The notes below the pieces were generated by a model. It searched no databases. It was not told the origin of the DNA and saw only the letters and a list, made by a program, of their open reading frames with translations. Of a stretch of 64,000 bases of DNA, positions 34,411-43,088 are shown in pieces (positions within the stretch are counted from its first letter, which is position 1; the number at the start of each line of letters is the position of its first letter). Origin of the DNA: an uncultured Flavobacteriales bacterium (GTDB lineage Bacteria > Bacteroidota > Bacteroidia > Flavobacteriales_D > Crocinitomicaceae). A program made the position numbers and the translations under genes. The stretch spans positions 1-64,000 of the forward strand of contig CAJXJK010000012.1 of assembly GCA_913054135.1 (NCBI GenBank), given 5' to 3'.

Positions 34411-34437
34411 CAAGACGCTAAACTATGAAATGAGTTG
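34411..34437 (-). promoter_or_regulatory. ECF-sigma-like promoter of giant gene B
   Basis: On the minus strand, CAAC (34437-34434), 16 bp, then CGTCTTG (34417-34411), 20 nt before the ATG at 34390. It matches the element before the giant A unit in sequence and spacing. Confidence 0.6.
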
Positions 34438-34472
34438 CTTCTCTTTATGAAATTTTAGGTGATAAATTAGAC

Positions 34473-34510
34473 ATACGGTTTAATTTTTAACACGCGCCTC
34501 TAAACCGTAT
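34473..34510. promoter_or_regulatory. Inverted repeat upstream of giant gene B
   Basis: Perfect 10-bp arms ATACGGTTTA (34473-34482) and TAAACCGTAT (34501-34510), 18 bp apart, 35 bp upstream of the CAAC element. The half-site TAAACCGT is the same as in the repeat at 16626-16663, with the arms in the opposite order. It also lies 11 bp after the DUF5686 stop codon, so a transcript-end role is possible, but there is no T-tract. Confidence 0.5.
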
Positions 34511-34521
34511 TAGAATAAGGG

Positions 34522-37038
34522 TTACCAGGTCCACTGATTTGTCCAAGAATTGAAGAAATCAAAGCCAATTTTGAAATTCAAGTTGACAGATGATGCACTA
34601 TTTTCTCTCAGAACATAAAAAACCGCCAATTTCAGTAATTGCTTTCTGATTTTAAATTTCCTCTCAATTCCGCCATAAAATTCGATATGTCTGTAGTTGA
34701 CATCATTTATTAAAAGTACCCCACCTCCGGCAACTAATTCTAACTTCAATTTATTTATCAAAGGAATTTTATTCATTATTGCGCCATTGAAATGATGGAT
34801 GGCGTATCCTTGAAAAAATGGCCTTGCAGTATTGAAAGTCGAATCGAGTAATTGCATTGTCATTAGTGGATTTGAGAAGAAAAAGAGATCTGATCCTCTG
34901 AAGAATTTTTGCTCAATAAATTGGACGCTATTGAGATTGTTTTCACTCCCAATAAATGAACCGGCTTCGACATCCCACTTGAGCTTACCGAAAGTTCCAA
35001 ATTCCACCTCATCTGATGCTCCAATTTCAACATAATTGAAATTAACATCACTCCCAAACATATCAGGAACACCTTTCTTATACGTAAATCTTAACTGAGG
35101 GAATTCGGTTCCGACAACAATTTTTTTGCCTCTTTTAATAATATATTTCTGCTTGAAACGGTAAAGAAATTCCAGTTCAAAAATTGAGACCGTATACGTT
35201 TCGTAATCGATTGGCGGAGGCCAATCTAAAGTGTCACTCAACCATTGCTGCCATGGTGCTAAAGGGGTATCTGAAACGCTTTCTCTCTTTGAATAATCGA
35301 ACGATAATCTACCGTATAAACCATTCACAATTTCAAACCTTTGACTCAACTCAATGTATGTTTTCTCAACTTGATTGCCAGGACCAATAAAGTTTATAAT
35401 TGACTCATTGAAGGTCACGAAATCGTAAACATTTCCCCCTCCAATTTTGAAGCTCCCAAATTTCTTTGGAAGAAAGGTGTATTCGGCGCTTAAAAAACCT
35501 TTTATATTCTGCAGTCTCTGACCGTAATCTAAATTACCATCAACTCTTAATTTCTGAGCGTTCTCAAATTCTTTCGAGTAATATCCTCCAAGACTATATC
35601 TCACGCCACCGAGCCTCATAAAATGCACTGAATTAATCAAGGAATTAAAATATATTTCTTGCCTCTTCTCCCTGTTTCTAAATCCTACACCATTTAAAAC
35701 AACATCCCAAATTGTCACCTTATTGAATTCTGTATTGACTGAGTCAATATATTCATCTGAAGCCAATTCTTTTGCTATACTGTCTTGCTCTGAAATAAAC
35801 ATTAGCTCTTCAGGTTTCAGACTTATCGGTCTCGTCTCTGCCCAGTAAAGTGAATCCTTATCAAAAGCATCATCATCATATGTCATGATTACGTTTTTGA
35901 ATTCATTTTTATCAAACTCCAAATCAAATTTATAATTAGTATGATTCACTCTGGTGTTTGCCATCACCAGGTCAGTTCCATCATTAATATTATAAATAAA
36001 CTCCCTTCTCACAGGAACCCAATTGCCTTCAATATTTTCAAAATCCTGAATAATTCTAAAGTCCTTAAAGAACTCCATGGCAGATGAATTGATTTTCAAA
36101 TCCATTGATTTAATCACCCATAGCGAATCGATAATGTACAGATTACCTGAAAAAAGACCAGCCTCTTTAAATCTCGGCTCTACGATTATGTCATAGATTT
36201 TCTGTTCATTTTCAATAAAGACTGATTTCAAATAAAATTTATAATTCACAAAAGCATTAATTGCTGCCGGAGAAACCAGAGGTCTTGAACTAACCTTTGG
36301 AAGGTCAATTAGATTCTGATAAGGATCAAACTCTCCGTCTTGAATTTTCTCAAAAAAGATGTACGGATTGTACTCTATCGCTTGTGAAGGTAATATACTA
36401 TTAGGGTTCGTAAAATCAGCTGTTACAACTACCGAACTTGCGGATTTATCTGAATAATCATGATGAGCTAAAATTTGCTCTTTATAAGTGTTTGATGCTT
36501 TGAATTTACTGATAGAATAGCTTTCTATGAAATTCATTTTTTGTTTACCCTCAGGCTCTTTATCTCCTTTCATAAAAGGAATTCGATTCTCTTTCTCTAA
36601 AGATGTCTTGATGTAAGTGTTGCATTCAAACGACTCAAACTGACGCTTCATGTTTTTCTTGTTATCAATAACAGCTTTCATTACTTCTTTTGCAATGTCC
36701 CTTTTATCAGCATAGATTTCAACTGTATTGAGCGAAGTTGCCTGCTCTATTAAAACGACATCAAAGACGTTTATTTTGTCTTCAATCAGAATTGAGTCGG
36801 TCAAGGGCTCGAAACCCAACATTGAAAATGAGATTTTTAACCAGCCCTTTTCTGCAACCTCCAAAAAATACGCTCCTTTTGCATTGGTAGGAACTCCATA
36901 GGTGGAATTTTCAACAGCAACTCTCGCGCCAGGAACACCTCTTTGATTCTCATCTCTTACATTTCCTTTAAGGATGTATTGAGAATTGGCTTGTAAAGCG
37001 CAAAACAGAACTAATATTAAGAGAAAAGATTTCTTCAT
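34522..37038 (-). CDS. DUF5686 outer-membrane protein with carboxypeptidase-like regulatory domain
   Basis: An 838-aa protein with a signal peptide (cleavage near QANSQ, residue 19). A carboxypeptidase-regulatory-like beta-sandwich (about 22-105; LKGNVRDENQRGVPGARVAVENS) is followed by the DUF5686 region. The last 350 residues are rich in alternating beta-strands and end in Trp (NQWTW), as expected of an outer-membrane barrel. The family is common in Bacteroidota and of unknown function, with a general resemblance to TonB-dependent receptor plug-associated domains. A TAnnTTTG element lies 15 nt before the ATG. Confidence 0.88.
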   Translation of the reverse strand: MKKSFLLILVLFCALQANSQYILKGNVRDENQRGVPGARVAVENSTYGVPTNAKGAYFLEVAEKGWLKISFSMLGFEPLTDSILIEDKINVFDVVLIEQATSLNTVEIYADKRDIAKEVMKAVIDNKKNMKRQFESFECNTYIKTSLEKENRIPFMKGDKEPEGKQKMNFIESYSISKFKASNTYKEQILAHHDYSDKSASSVVVTADFTNPNSILPSQAIEYNPYIFFEKIQDGEFDPYQNLIDLPKVSSRPLVSPAAINAFVNYKFYLKSVFIENEQKIYDIIVEPRFKEAGLFSGNLYIIDSLWVIKSMDLKINSSAMEFFKDFRIIQDFENIEGNWVPVRREFIYNINDGTDLVMANTRVNHTNYKFDLEFDKNEFKNVIMTYDDDAFDKDSLYWAETRPISLKPEELMFISEQDSIAKELASDEYIDSVNTEFNKVTIWDVVLNGVGFRNREKRQEIYFNSLINSVHFMRLGGVRYSLGGYYSKEFENAQKLRVDGNLDYGQRLQNIKGFLSAEYTFLPKKFGSFKIGGGNVYDFVTFNESIINFIGPGNQVEKTYIELSQRFEIVNGLYGRLSFDYSKRESVSDTPLAPWQQWLSDTLDWPPPIDYETYTVSIFELEFLYRFKQKYIIKRGKKIVVGTEFPQLRFTYKKGVPDMFGSDVNFNYVEIGASDEVEFGTFGKLKWDVEAGSFIGSENNLNSVQFIEQKFFRGSDLFFFSNPLMTMQLLDSTFNTARPFFQGYAIHHFNGAIMNKIPLINKLKLELVAGGGVLLINDVNYRHIEFYGGIERKFKIRKQLLKLAVFYVLRENSASSVNLNFKIGFDFFNSWTNQWTW

Positions 37039-37053
37039 TCTTTAAGGACGCTT

Positions 37054-37061
37054 CAAATCTA
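37054..37061 (-). promoter_or_regulatory. TAnnTTTG promoter core of the DUF5686 gene
   Basis: Minus strand TAGATTTG, 15 nt before the ATG at 37038, downstream of the preceding gene's terminator. Confidence 0.55.
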
Positions 37062-37076
37062 CAAAAGTTACAGTAA

Positions 37077-37114
37077 AAAAATAGGCGTCTCAGTTAATTG
37101 AAACGCCTATTTTT
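37077..37114 (-). terminator. Terminator of the M1 aminopeptidase gene
   Basis: Arms ATAGGCGTCTCA and TGAAACGCCTAT (one mismatch) flanked by A and T runs. It separates the M1 gene from the DUF5686 gene and is 18 bp after the M1 stop codon. Confidence 0.85.
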
Positions 37115-37132
37115 AATTGTTAATCTAAATTT

Positions 37133-39025
37133 TTAAGATTCCCATCCTAAAATCTCATCTATTGTTAAATAAGAAATAGAGTGGTAATTAGGTCTTGCCT
37201 GCGCATAAATTTTGTGCGCTAATTTCATTCCATCTTCTGATTTCGCTAGCTCACCATAAATCGGCTCAAGAAATTTTCTTCGTCCAACATTGATCAAAAA
37301 AGTCTCCATAGATTCATTGATCCCATCATAATCAAGCATGATTGATAAAACATACCATTCTGCCATAATCTCAGAGTTGCCACAATCTGTGAATCCAAAT
37401 TCTTTATCAAGTATTGTTAAATGACTAGCGTCAGCATCTGCTGGAATGTGACGAATAAAATGTAACCACTCATGAGTTGACCAATCTTCAGGAATTTCAA
37501 GCTCTGCTCCTGAAGAAACAGAAGTAATCATCTCGCACTTTAAGTCCACCTTTTCAAATCTATCCGAATTGATTTGAACACAATTATCTGGTATTCCCTC
37601 TTCGTAAATCCAATCATTGGTATTAAACTCTAAATCGTTTGGTTCAAGTAAGTTTGCTTCAAGATACGCCACGAATTTCTCAGTCGTCAAAGTTTGAAAT
37701 TCGTGATCATTGAAATAATTACTTAAGAAAGAATCAAACGTTTCTCTTCCTGCTAATTCTTCCAATGTCTTTAAAAAGAAAGCACCTTTTACATAGGCTA
37801 TTGCAGTCATCCCATCATCAGGATTTCTTCCTTCTAAGTCTAACTTCAATTGTGTGTCTTCAGGGTAATCACCTGAAAGTATATCATCATTCTCGTACTC
37901 TAAGCCTTGATACTCAATTTGCATGAGCATGTCAGCATATTCTTTTCCATAAACCTGTTCCATGATTCTGTTCTCAAAATATACTGTGAAGCCTTCATTC
38001 AACCAGAAATCATCCCAAGTTGCATTTGTCACCAAATTCCCTGACCAGCTATGAGCCAATTCATGAGCTACTAATGAAACTAAAGAGCGGTCACCAGCCA
38101 ATATTGTAGGAGTCGCAAAAGTCAGTTTAGGATTTTCCATTCCACCAAATGGAAATGAAGGAGGAAGAACTATTAAATCATATCGGCCCCATTTATAATC
38201 TCCGTAGAGCTGCTCAGCGGCTTCAACCATTTTTTCTACATCAACAAATTCATATACACAAGCCTCAGTCATTGAAGGTTCACAATAAACTCCTGTTCTT
38301 TCACCTAAAGAAGAAAACTCTAAATCTCCTACAGCCAATGCAATCAAATATGAAGGTATTGGGTTATTCATCTCGAAAGAGTACTTTCCTTCGCTATTTT
38401 TTTCGGTTGGATTATCAGCACTCATCACAGCCAATAAGTTTGACGGAACCTTGATATCTGCAGAATAAGTAATTCTATTTCCTGGCGTATCTTGGCAAGG
38501 AATCCAAGTTCTGGTCAGAATGGCCTGACCTTGAGTAAACAAATATGGATTCTTTTTACCGGCAGTTTGTTGGGGATTCAACCATTGAAGAGCTCCCGCT
38601 GAAGGCGCAGTTTCATAAAAAATTTGAACACTCTCGGTATTCTCATTTATAGCAACTTCTAATGGCGCACCTAATAACTCATCTTGATCACCAATTTCAA
38701 AAGTAGTCTCTTCTTCACCATTTAATAATACCTTCTCAATGTTTAAATCATAAACATCAAAAACAGCTTTTGAGGCCCCACTTAGGTTTTCAATTTCATG
38801 ATTTACAGAACCTTTCAATGTTTGAGTTTCAAAATCAACATTCAAGTCAAGGTGCAAATGTTCGGTTCTCACCTCAAACACATTAGAATAAGAGTGCAAA
38901 TCGGCAATTTGAGTTTCAACTGAATCAGAAGAAGGAGTCTCTGAACCCTCTGAATTTCCTGAATCACAAGAAGTCAGTAGAGAGATAAAAAGGAATAACG
39001 TAAAATATAAAGTGGGCTTTGTCAT
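37133..39025 (-). CDS. M1 family metallo-aminopeptidase, lipoprotein
   Basis: A 630-aa zinc aminopeptidase of family M1, closest in build to the leukotriene A4 hydrolase group. It starts with a lipoprotein signal (SLLTSCDSG, Cys at about residue 20), so it is probably an envelope enzyme that trims peptides. The exopeptidase motif GGMENP, the zinc site HELAHSW-x17-NE (WLNEGFTVYFE) and a C-terminal helical domain are all present. The ATG at 39025 is chosen because it begins a proper signal sequence and follows a TAnnTTTG element by 24 nt. Two peptide transporters lie divergently next to it, which fits peptide use. Confidence 0.93.
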   Translation of the reverse strand: MTKPTLYFTLFLFISLLTSCDSGNSEGSETPSSDSVETQIADLHSYSNVFEVRTEHLHLDLNVDFETQTLKGSVNHEIENLSGASKAVFDVYDLNIEKVLLNGEEETTFEIGDQDELLGAPLEVAINENTESVQIFYETAPSAGALQWLNPQQTAGKKNPYLFTQGQAILTRTWIPCQDTPGNRITYSADIKVPSNLLAVMSADNPTEKNSEGKYSFEMNNPIPSYLIALAVGDLEFSSLGERTGVYCEPSMTEACVYEFVDVEKMVEAAEQLYGDYKWGRYDLIVLPPSFPFGGMENPKLTFATPTILAGDRSLVSLVAHELAHSWSGNLVTNATWDDFWLNEGFTVYFENRIMEQVYGKEYADMLMQIEYQGLEYENDDILSGDYPEDTQLKLDLEGRNPDDGMTAIAYVKGAFFLKTLEELAGRETFDSFLSNYFNDHEFQTLTTEKFVAYLEANLLEPNDLEFNTNDWIYEEGIPDNCVQINSDRFEKVDLKCEMITSVSSGAELEIPEDWSTHEWLHFIRHIPADADASHLTILDKEFGFTDCGNSEIMAEWYVLSIMLDYDGINESMETFLINVGRRKFLEPIYGELAKSEDGMKLAHKIYAQARPNYHSISYLTIDEILGWES

Positions 39026-39049
39026 ATGCGCTTTCTTTTTTGTAGGGTG

Positions 39050-39057
39050 CAAAGGTA
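39050..39057 (-). promoter_or_regulatory. TAnnTTTG promoter core of the M1 peptidase gene
   Basis: Minus strand TACCTTTG, 24 nt before the ATG at 39025. Confidence 0.6.
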
Positions 39058-39250
39058 ATTTTAAAAAGATGTAGAAGGGCAAAAAATTATCTTAACGGCC
39101 CAAAGATTTCGTTAAAGAATGTAATTTACCAGACCAATCAATAAATAACTTTTTAATAATGTTCATTTAACCGATTATTTTATGCTAAACGGTAGTTCAT
39201 TTAATTTTATTTTGGTTAATTTCACGGGCTTAAACAATTTAGGGATATAG

Positions 39251-40813
39251 ATGAATAATACCTTAGCACCAAACCAGAAAGAGCTCTTCGGACACCCGGT
39301 AGGTCTTTACGTTTTGTTCTTCACAGAGATGTGGGAGCGTTTTTCGTACTACGGTATGCGTGCCATATTGGTAATTTATATGTTGGCAGAGGCCGGCCAT
39401 GAGCATGGCGCAGGGATGGGATGGACCGAAAAAGAAGCTTATATGCTTTATGGATGGTATGTGATGTTGGTTTATGTCATCTCTATTCCTGGTGGTATTC
39501 TCGCCGACAAAGTTTTAGGACAAAAAAAGACTGTAATGCTCGGTGCGGCAATTCTCGTGCTTGGACATGGGACTCTAGCAATTGAAGAGAGCTGGGCGTT
39601 TTTCACTGGTCTAGGACTTATTGTATTAGGAGTTGGATGCCTTAAACCTAACATTTCTACAATGGTTGGTGGGCTTTACAAACAAGGAGATATTCGAAGA
39701 GATAAAGGATTTAGTATTTTTTATATTGGTATTAATTTAGGATCATTACTAGCAACTTCATTCATTGGATTAGTTGTTGCGAAATGGGGATGGCATGCAG
39801 GATTTGGAATGGCAGGTATTGCAATGTTGCTTGGTCTTCTTGTTTACATTTTCGGTCAAAAATACATTAGTCATGTAGGAAACAAACCAGTTAAAGAAGC
39901 AGACGGAAATGATGTTTCAATACTTCAATTGTTTATCAATTTAACAAAGTCTACTCCACACTTAATCATTGTTCTTGTTCTATTAGGACTGTCAATATAT
40001 GCTGGCGTCTCTTTCAAAGGAATTGATCACTGGGGGTACGGAGCTCTATTCATATTCATCTCTTTAGTGGTAGGTATGATGATGATGATATACAAAAGCC
40101 TTGAAAACAAGGTGATGAAAGATCGTTTTCTAGTTCTATTGCTTTCTTTCTTAATCGTAATTGTATTCTGGGGAGCATTTGAGCAAGCCGGAGGACTTAT
40201 GAGTGTGTATACTGAGACTAAAACGGATCGAATGTTATTTGGTTGGGAAGTACCTACTCCAATGTTCCAGGGCTTAAATGCAGGATTCATACTTCTTTTA
40301 GCAGTTTGGATTGCAAATATTTGGGCCAAGAGAAAATTAAAAAACAAAGAAGCTTCGGCATTATTTAAAATGGCTGTCGGAACCATTATCATGGGGCTTG
40401 GGTTTGTATTCATGGTTTTTGCTGTGAGAGATTACGACACTTATGGCAAGTCTTCAATGATTTGGTTGATATTAGCTTATTTGTTCCACACGATTGGAGA
40501 ACTTAGTTCTTCACCAGTTTCTCTTTCTTTTATTACCAAACTGGCCCCTGTTAAGTATGCCTCATTGATGATGGGAGTTTATTTTGCAGCCACTGGATTA
40601 GGAGGTAAGGTAGCAGGTATACTTGGAGAGAAATCAGCAGAATTAGGAGAATACACCATATTTACTGGAATTACAGTTTTTACAGTCATTTTTGGATTGC
40701 TGGTTATAGCATTGCTAAAACCTTTAAAAAGACTTACACACGGAGCCGAGGATAATGAAGGAACCTTTCATGAAGAGAATGAAGGCTTTGAATTAGGTGA
40801 TGTTGAAGATTAA
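39251..40813 (+). CDS. POT family proton-dependent oligopeptide transporter
   Basis: A 520-aa MFS protein of the POT/PTR2 family that imports di- or tripeptides with protons. The proton-coupling motif ExxERFxYY appears as EMWERFSYYGMRA (about residues 26-38) and the second POT signature as FYIGINLGSL (about 156-165). About 12-14 transmembrane segments and an acidic C-terminal tail are present. It is followed 56 bp later by a longer paralogue, so this is a tandem pair, and it is divergent from an envelope aminopeptidase that could supply substrates. Confidence 0.94.
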   Translation: MNNTLAPNQKELFGHPVGLYVLFFTEMWERFSYYGMRAILVIYMLAEAGHEHGAGMGWTEKEAYMLYGWYVMLVYVISIPGGILADKVLGQKKTVMLGAAILVLGHGTLAIEESWAFFTGLGLIVLGVGCLKPNISTMVGGLYKQGDIRRDKGFSIFYIGINLGSLLATSFIGLVVAKWGWHAGFGMAGIAMLLGLLVYIFGQKYISHVGNKPVKEADGNDVSILQLFINLTKSTPHLIIVLVLLGLSIYAGVSFKGIDHWGYGALFIFISLVVGMMMMIYKSLENKVMKDRFLVLLLSFLIVIVFWGAFEQAGGLMSVYTETKTDRMLFGWEVPTPMFQGLNAGFILLLAVWIANIWAKRKLKNKEASALFKMAVGTIIMGLGFVFMVFAVRDYDTYGKSSMIWLILAYLFHTIGELSSSPVSLSFITKLAPVKYASLMMGVYFAATGLGGKVAGILGEKSAELGEYTIFTGITVFTVIFGLLVIALLKPLKRLTHGAEDNEGTFHEENEGFELGDVED

Positions 40814-40869
40814 GAGCTATTAGCCAAAGAAATTAAAATATTAGATTAATAAATTTATTACTGAATTAA

Positions 40870-43014
40870 ATGCAAGGAAATTCACAAAATAACTTTTTCG
40901 AATCAAAGGTATTAGGTCACCCATCTGGGTTGTTCGTTTTGTTCTTTACAGAAATGTGGGAACGTTTTTCATATTATGGAATGCGTGCATTGTTAATCTT
41001 ATTCCTAACAAGTTCTATCGGACTTGGAGGATGGGATTGGTCTATTTCACAAGCAATGTCGCTTTACGGAACCTACACAGCAATGGTTTACTTAACTCCA
41101 ATTCTGGGAGGATTCATTGCCGATCAAATTATAGGATATAGAAAGGCGGTAGTTATTGGAGCACTCCTCATGACCCTCGGGCATGGATCAATGGCTCTTG
41201 AGAACGAAATCTCAATGTACCTTGGTATAGCATTATTAATATTTGGTAATGGTTTCTTTAAACCAAATATGACATCTATTATTTCTCACATGTATAAAGA
41301 TGTACCTGAGAAACAAGATGGCGCCTACACAATCTTTTATATGGGTGTAAACGCTGGAGCATTTTTAGGAATCATGCTTTGTGGATACATAGGAGTGAAC
41401 GTCTCATGGAGTTACGGCTTTGGTTTAGCAGGAATATTCATGTTCTTAGGAATGTTACAATTCATCTTTGCTCAAAAGATTCTTGGAAACATAGGTTTAG
41501 CGCCAGATAGAAATGCTCTACCTGAACTTGAAAATGCAAGTCAGACTTCAGAAATGAAAGAAGACACTCCTTTAGATGACTTAGGAGAAGATATTATTAA
41601 AGATACACCTCTTGAGAAGGGAGACAAGCGAAACCCATTTACCCCACTCGATCAGTTCTTAATGTGGGCAAGTGCAATTATTGCGGTTGTTTGGATTATT
41701 AATGATCCCGTTTCTAAGATTGGTGGATTCAACATATTTAATTTCTATGTAGGGAATTTAGATGGCGCTTCTTTTATGATACTTATCGCCTTAGGAATGT
41801 TCTTGACCTTACTTATCACAAGAATCATCAGATACGGTAATGTCGTAAGGGATAAAATGATTGTTGTCGCAATCTTCGCCTTTTTCACAGTGTTCTTCTG
41901 GGCAGCCTTTGAGCAAGCTGGTGGAACTATGACATTGTTTGCTGCTGACTTTACCGATAGAGTTATGACGGGCGGCTATGCTACTCTATTTTTAGTAATT
42001 GACATTATAATCACGGTAGTACCTATCGGAATCATTTCTTGGGTACTATTCAAGTTATTCACGCAAACTTTCAAAAAGTACGCACTTTCAAACTTGATAC
42101 TAGCATCATCATTTATTTTCATTTGGGGAATCGTAATCTGGAAAATTGACAGAAACCTTTCTTCTAAAGCCTATGTAGTTTCTTACCAAAGTGTAGCAAC
42201 AACAGAGCTTGATCCAGAAACAAATGAGCTAGTGGATGTTGAGCACGCGGTTTACGCAAATTCAGATGATTTTAAACCAGACGATATCGTAACAACCAAA
42301 ACGGCGAAGGTAATTGAGCCAGTTGATATGAAAATTGGACAAACGTTCCCTATTGTTGAAAAGAAACGTGGAGGATTTAGATATCTTGATGAAGAAGGAT
42401 TAGAAACATACAAAGACAGAATGATATTTGATGGTCAACGACCTAAAGTATTAGAAGCCACTGTAACAGAAGTAAAGGAGAACGAAGTTGAAATTGAACC
42501 AACATGGTTTGGTATATTGAACTCTTTGTTCATTATTATGTTTGCTCCATTATTCAGTAGACTATGGGAGAGCAAATGGAACCCAAGAGGACCTGTTAAG
42601 TATGGTCTTGGTCTAATATTATTAGGTGCTGGATTTGGAGCGCTTGCCCTTGGAGCACAAGGATTAGGGGAAGCGAACCCAGATGGAAGCGTCATGTTGG
42701 TGAGTGTCTGGTGGCTGACAGCCGCCTACCTGCTGCACACACTTGGTGAGCTCTGTTTATCTCCGGTAGGATTATCATATGTATCTAAACTGGTACCGAG
42801 TAGAATGATTGCGTTCATGTTTGGTGTATGGTACCTGGCAGTAGCAATCGGTAACAAGTTGGCAAGTTTAGTTGGTGGAATGGTTGAAGAAATTACAGCA
42901 GACTACTCATTATCTACCTTCTTTATGATATTCACATTGATACCTATTGGAATGGGAGTGATAGCAATTCTACTTACACCAATTATCAAGAAATTCATGC
43001 ACGGAGTTTATTAG
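40870..43014 (+). CDS. POT family oligopeptide transporter with large inserted domain
   Basis: A 714-aa POT-family transporter with the same motifs as its upstream neighbour (EMWERFSYYGMRA; FYMGVNAGAF). It is about 190 residues longer. Two additions explain this: an acidic cytoplasmic-type loop (about 220-258, with ETPLDDLGEDI-like sequence) and a soluble segment of about 110 residues (about 430-540) between late transmembrane helices. That segment is rich in Val, Glu and Lys and probably lies outside the cytoplasm. Its function is unknown. A bidirectional terminator follows. Confidence 0.92.
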   Translation: MQGNSQNNFFESKVLGHPSGLFVLFFTEMWERFSYYGMRALLILFLTSSIGLGGWDWSISQAMSLYGTYTAMVYLTPILGGFIADQIIGYRKAVVIGALLMTLGHGSMALENEISMYLGIALLIFGNGFFKPNMTSIISHMYKDVPEKQDGAYTIFYMGVNAGAFLGIMLCGYIGVNVSWSYGFGLAGIFMFLGMLQFIFAQKILGNIGLAPDRNALPELENASQTSEMKEDTPLDDLGEDIIKDTPLEKGDKRNPFTPLDQFLMWASAIIAVVWIINDPVSKIGGFNIFNFYVGNLDGASFMILIALGMFLTLLITRIIRYGNVVRDKMIVVAIFAFFTVFFWAAFEQAGGTMTLFAADFTDRVMTGGYATLFLVIDIIITVVPIGIISWVLFKLFTQTFKKYALSNLILASSFIFIWGIVIWKIDRNLSSKAYVVSYQSVATTELDPETNELVDVEHAVYANSDDFKPDDIVTTKTAKVIEPVDMKIGQTFPIVEKKRGGFRYLDEEGLETYKDRMIFDGQRPKVLEATVTEVKENEVEIEPTWFGILNSLFIIMFAPLFSRLWESKWNPRGPVKYGLGLILLGAGFGALALGAQGLGEANPDGSVMLVSVWWLTAAYLLHTLGELCLSPVGLSYVSKLVPSRMIAFMFGVWYLAVAIGNKLASLVGGMVEEITADYSLSTFFMIFTLIPIGMGVIAILLTPIIKKFMHGVY

Positions 43015-43033
43015 ACTCTAGCATTTCAAAGCA

Positions 43034-43072
43034 TAAAAAAAACCGTCTCGGCTAAGCCAAGACGGTTTTTTT
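43034..43072. terminator. Bidirectional terminator between convergent genes
   Basis: Arms AACCGTCTCGGC and GCCAAGACGGTT (one mismatch) around TAA, with an A-run before and a T-run after. It serves the POT gene (plus) and the amidohydrolase gene (minus). Confidence 0.92.
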
Positions 43073-43088
43073 ATATCCTTATTTTTTC

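Noticed and set aside
39172-39206. TTAACCG...TAAACGGT as a third copy of the TAAACCGT inverted repeat
   Set aside because: The half-site differs (TAAACGGT) and the arms do not pair perfectly. No ECF-like core follows.
43041-43067. A third CAAGACG (CGTCTTG on the minus strand) as an ECF promoter element
   Set aside because: It is part of the bidirectional terminator hairpin between convergent genes and has no start codon or CAAC at the right distance.
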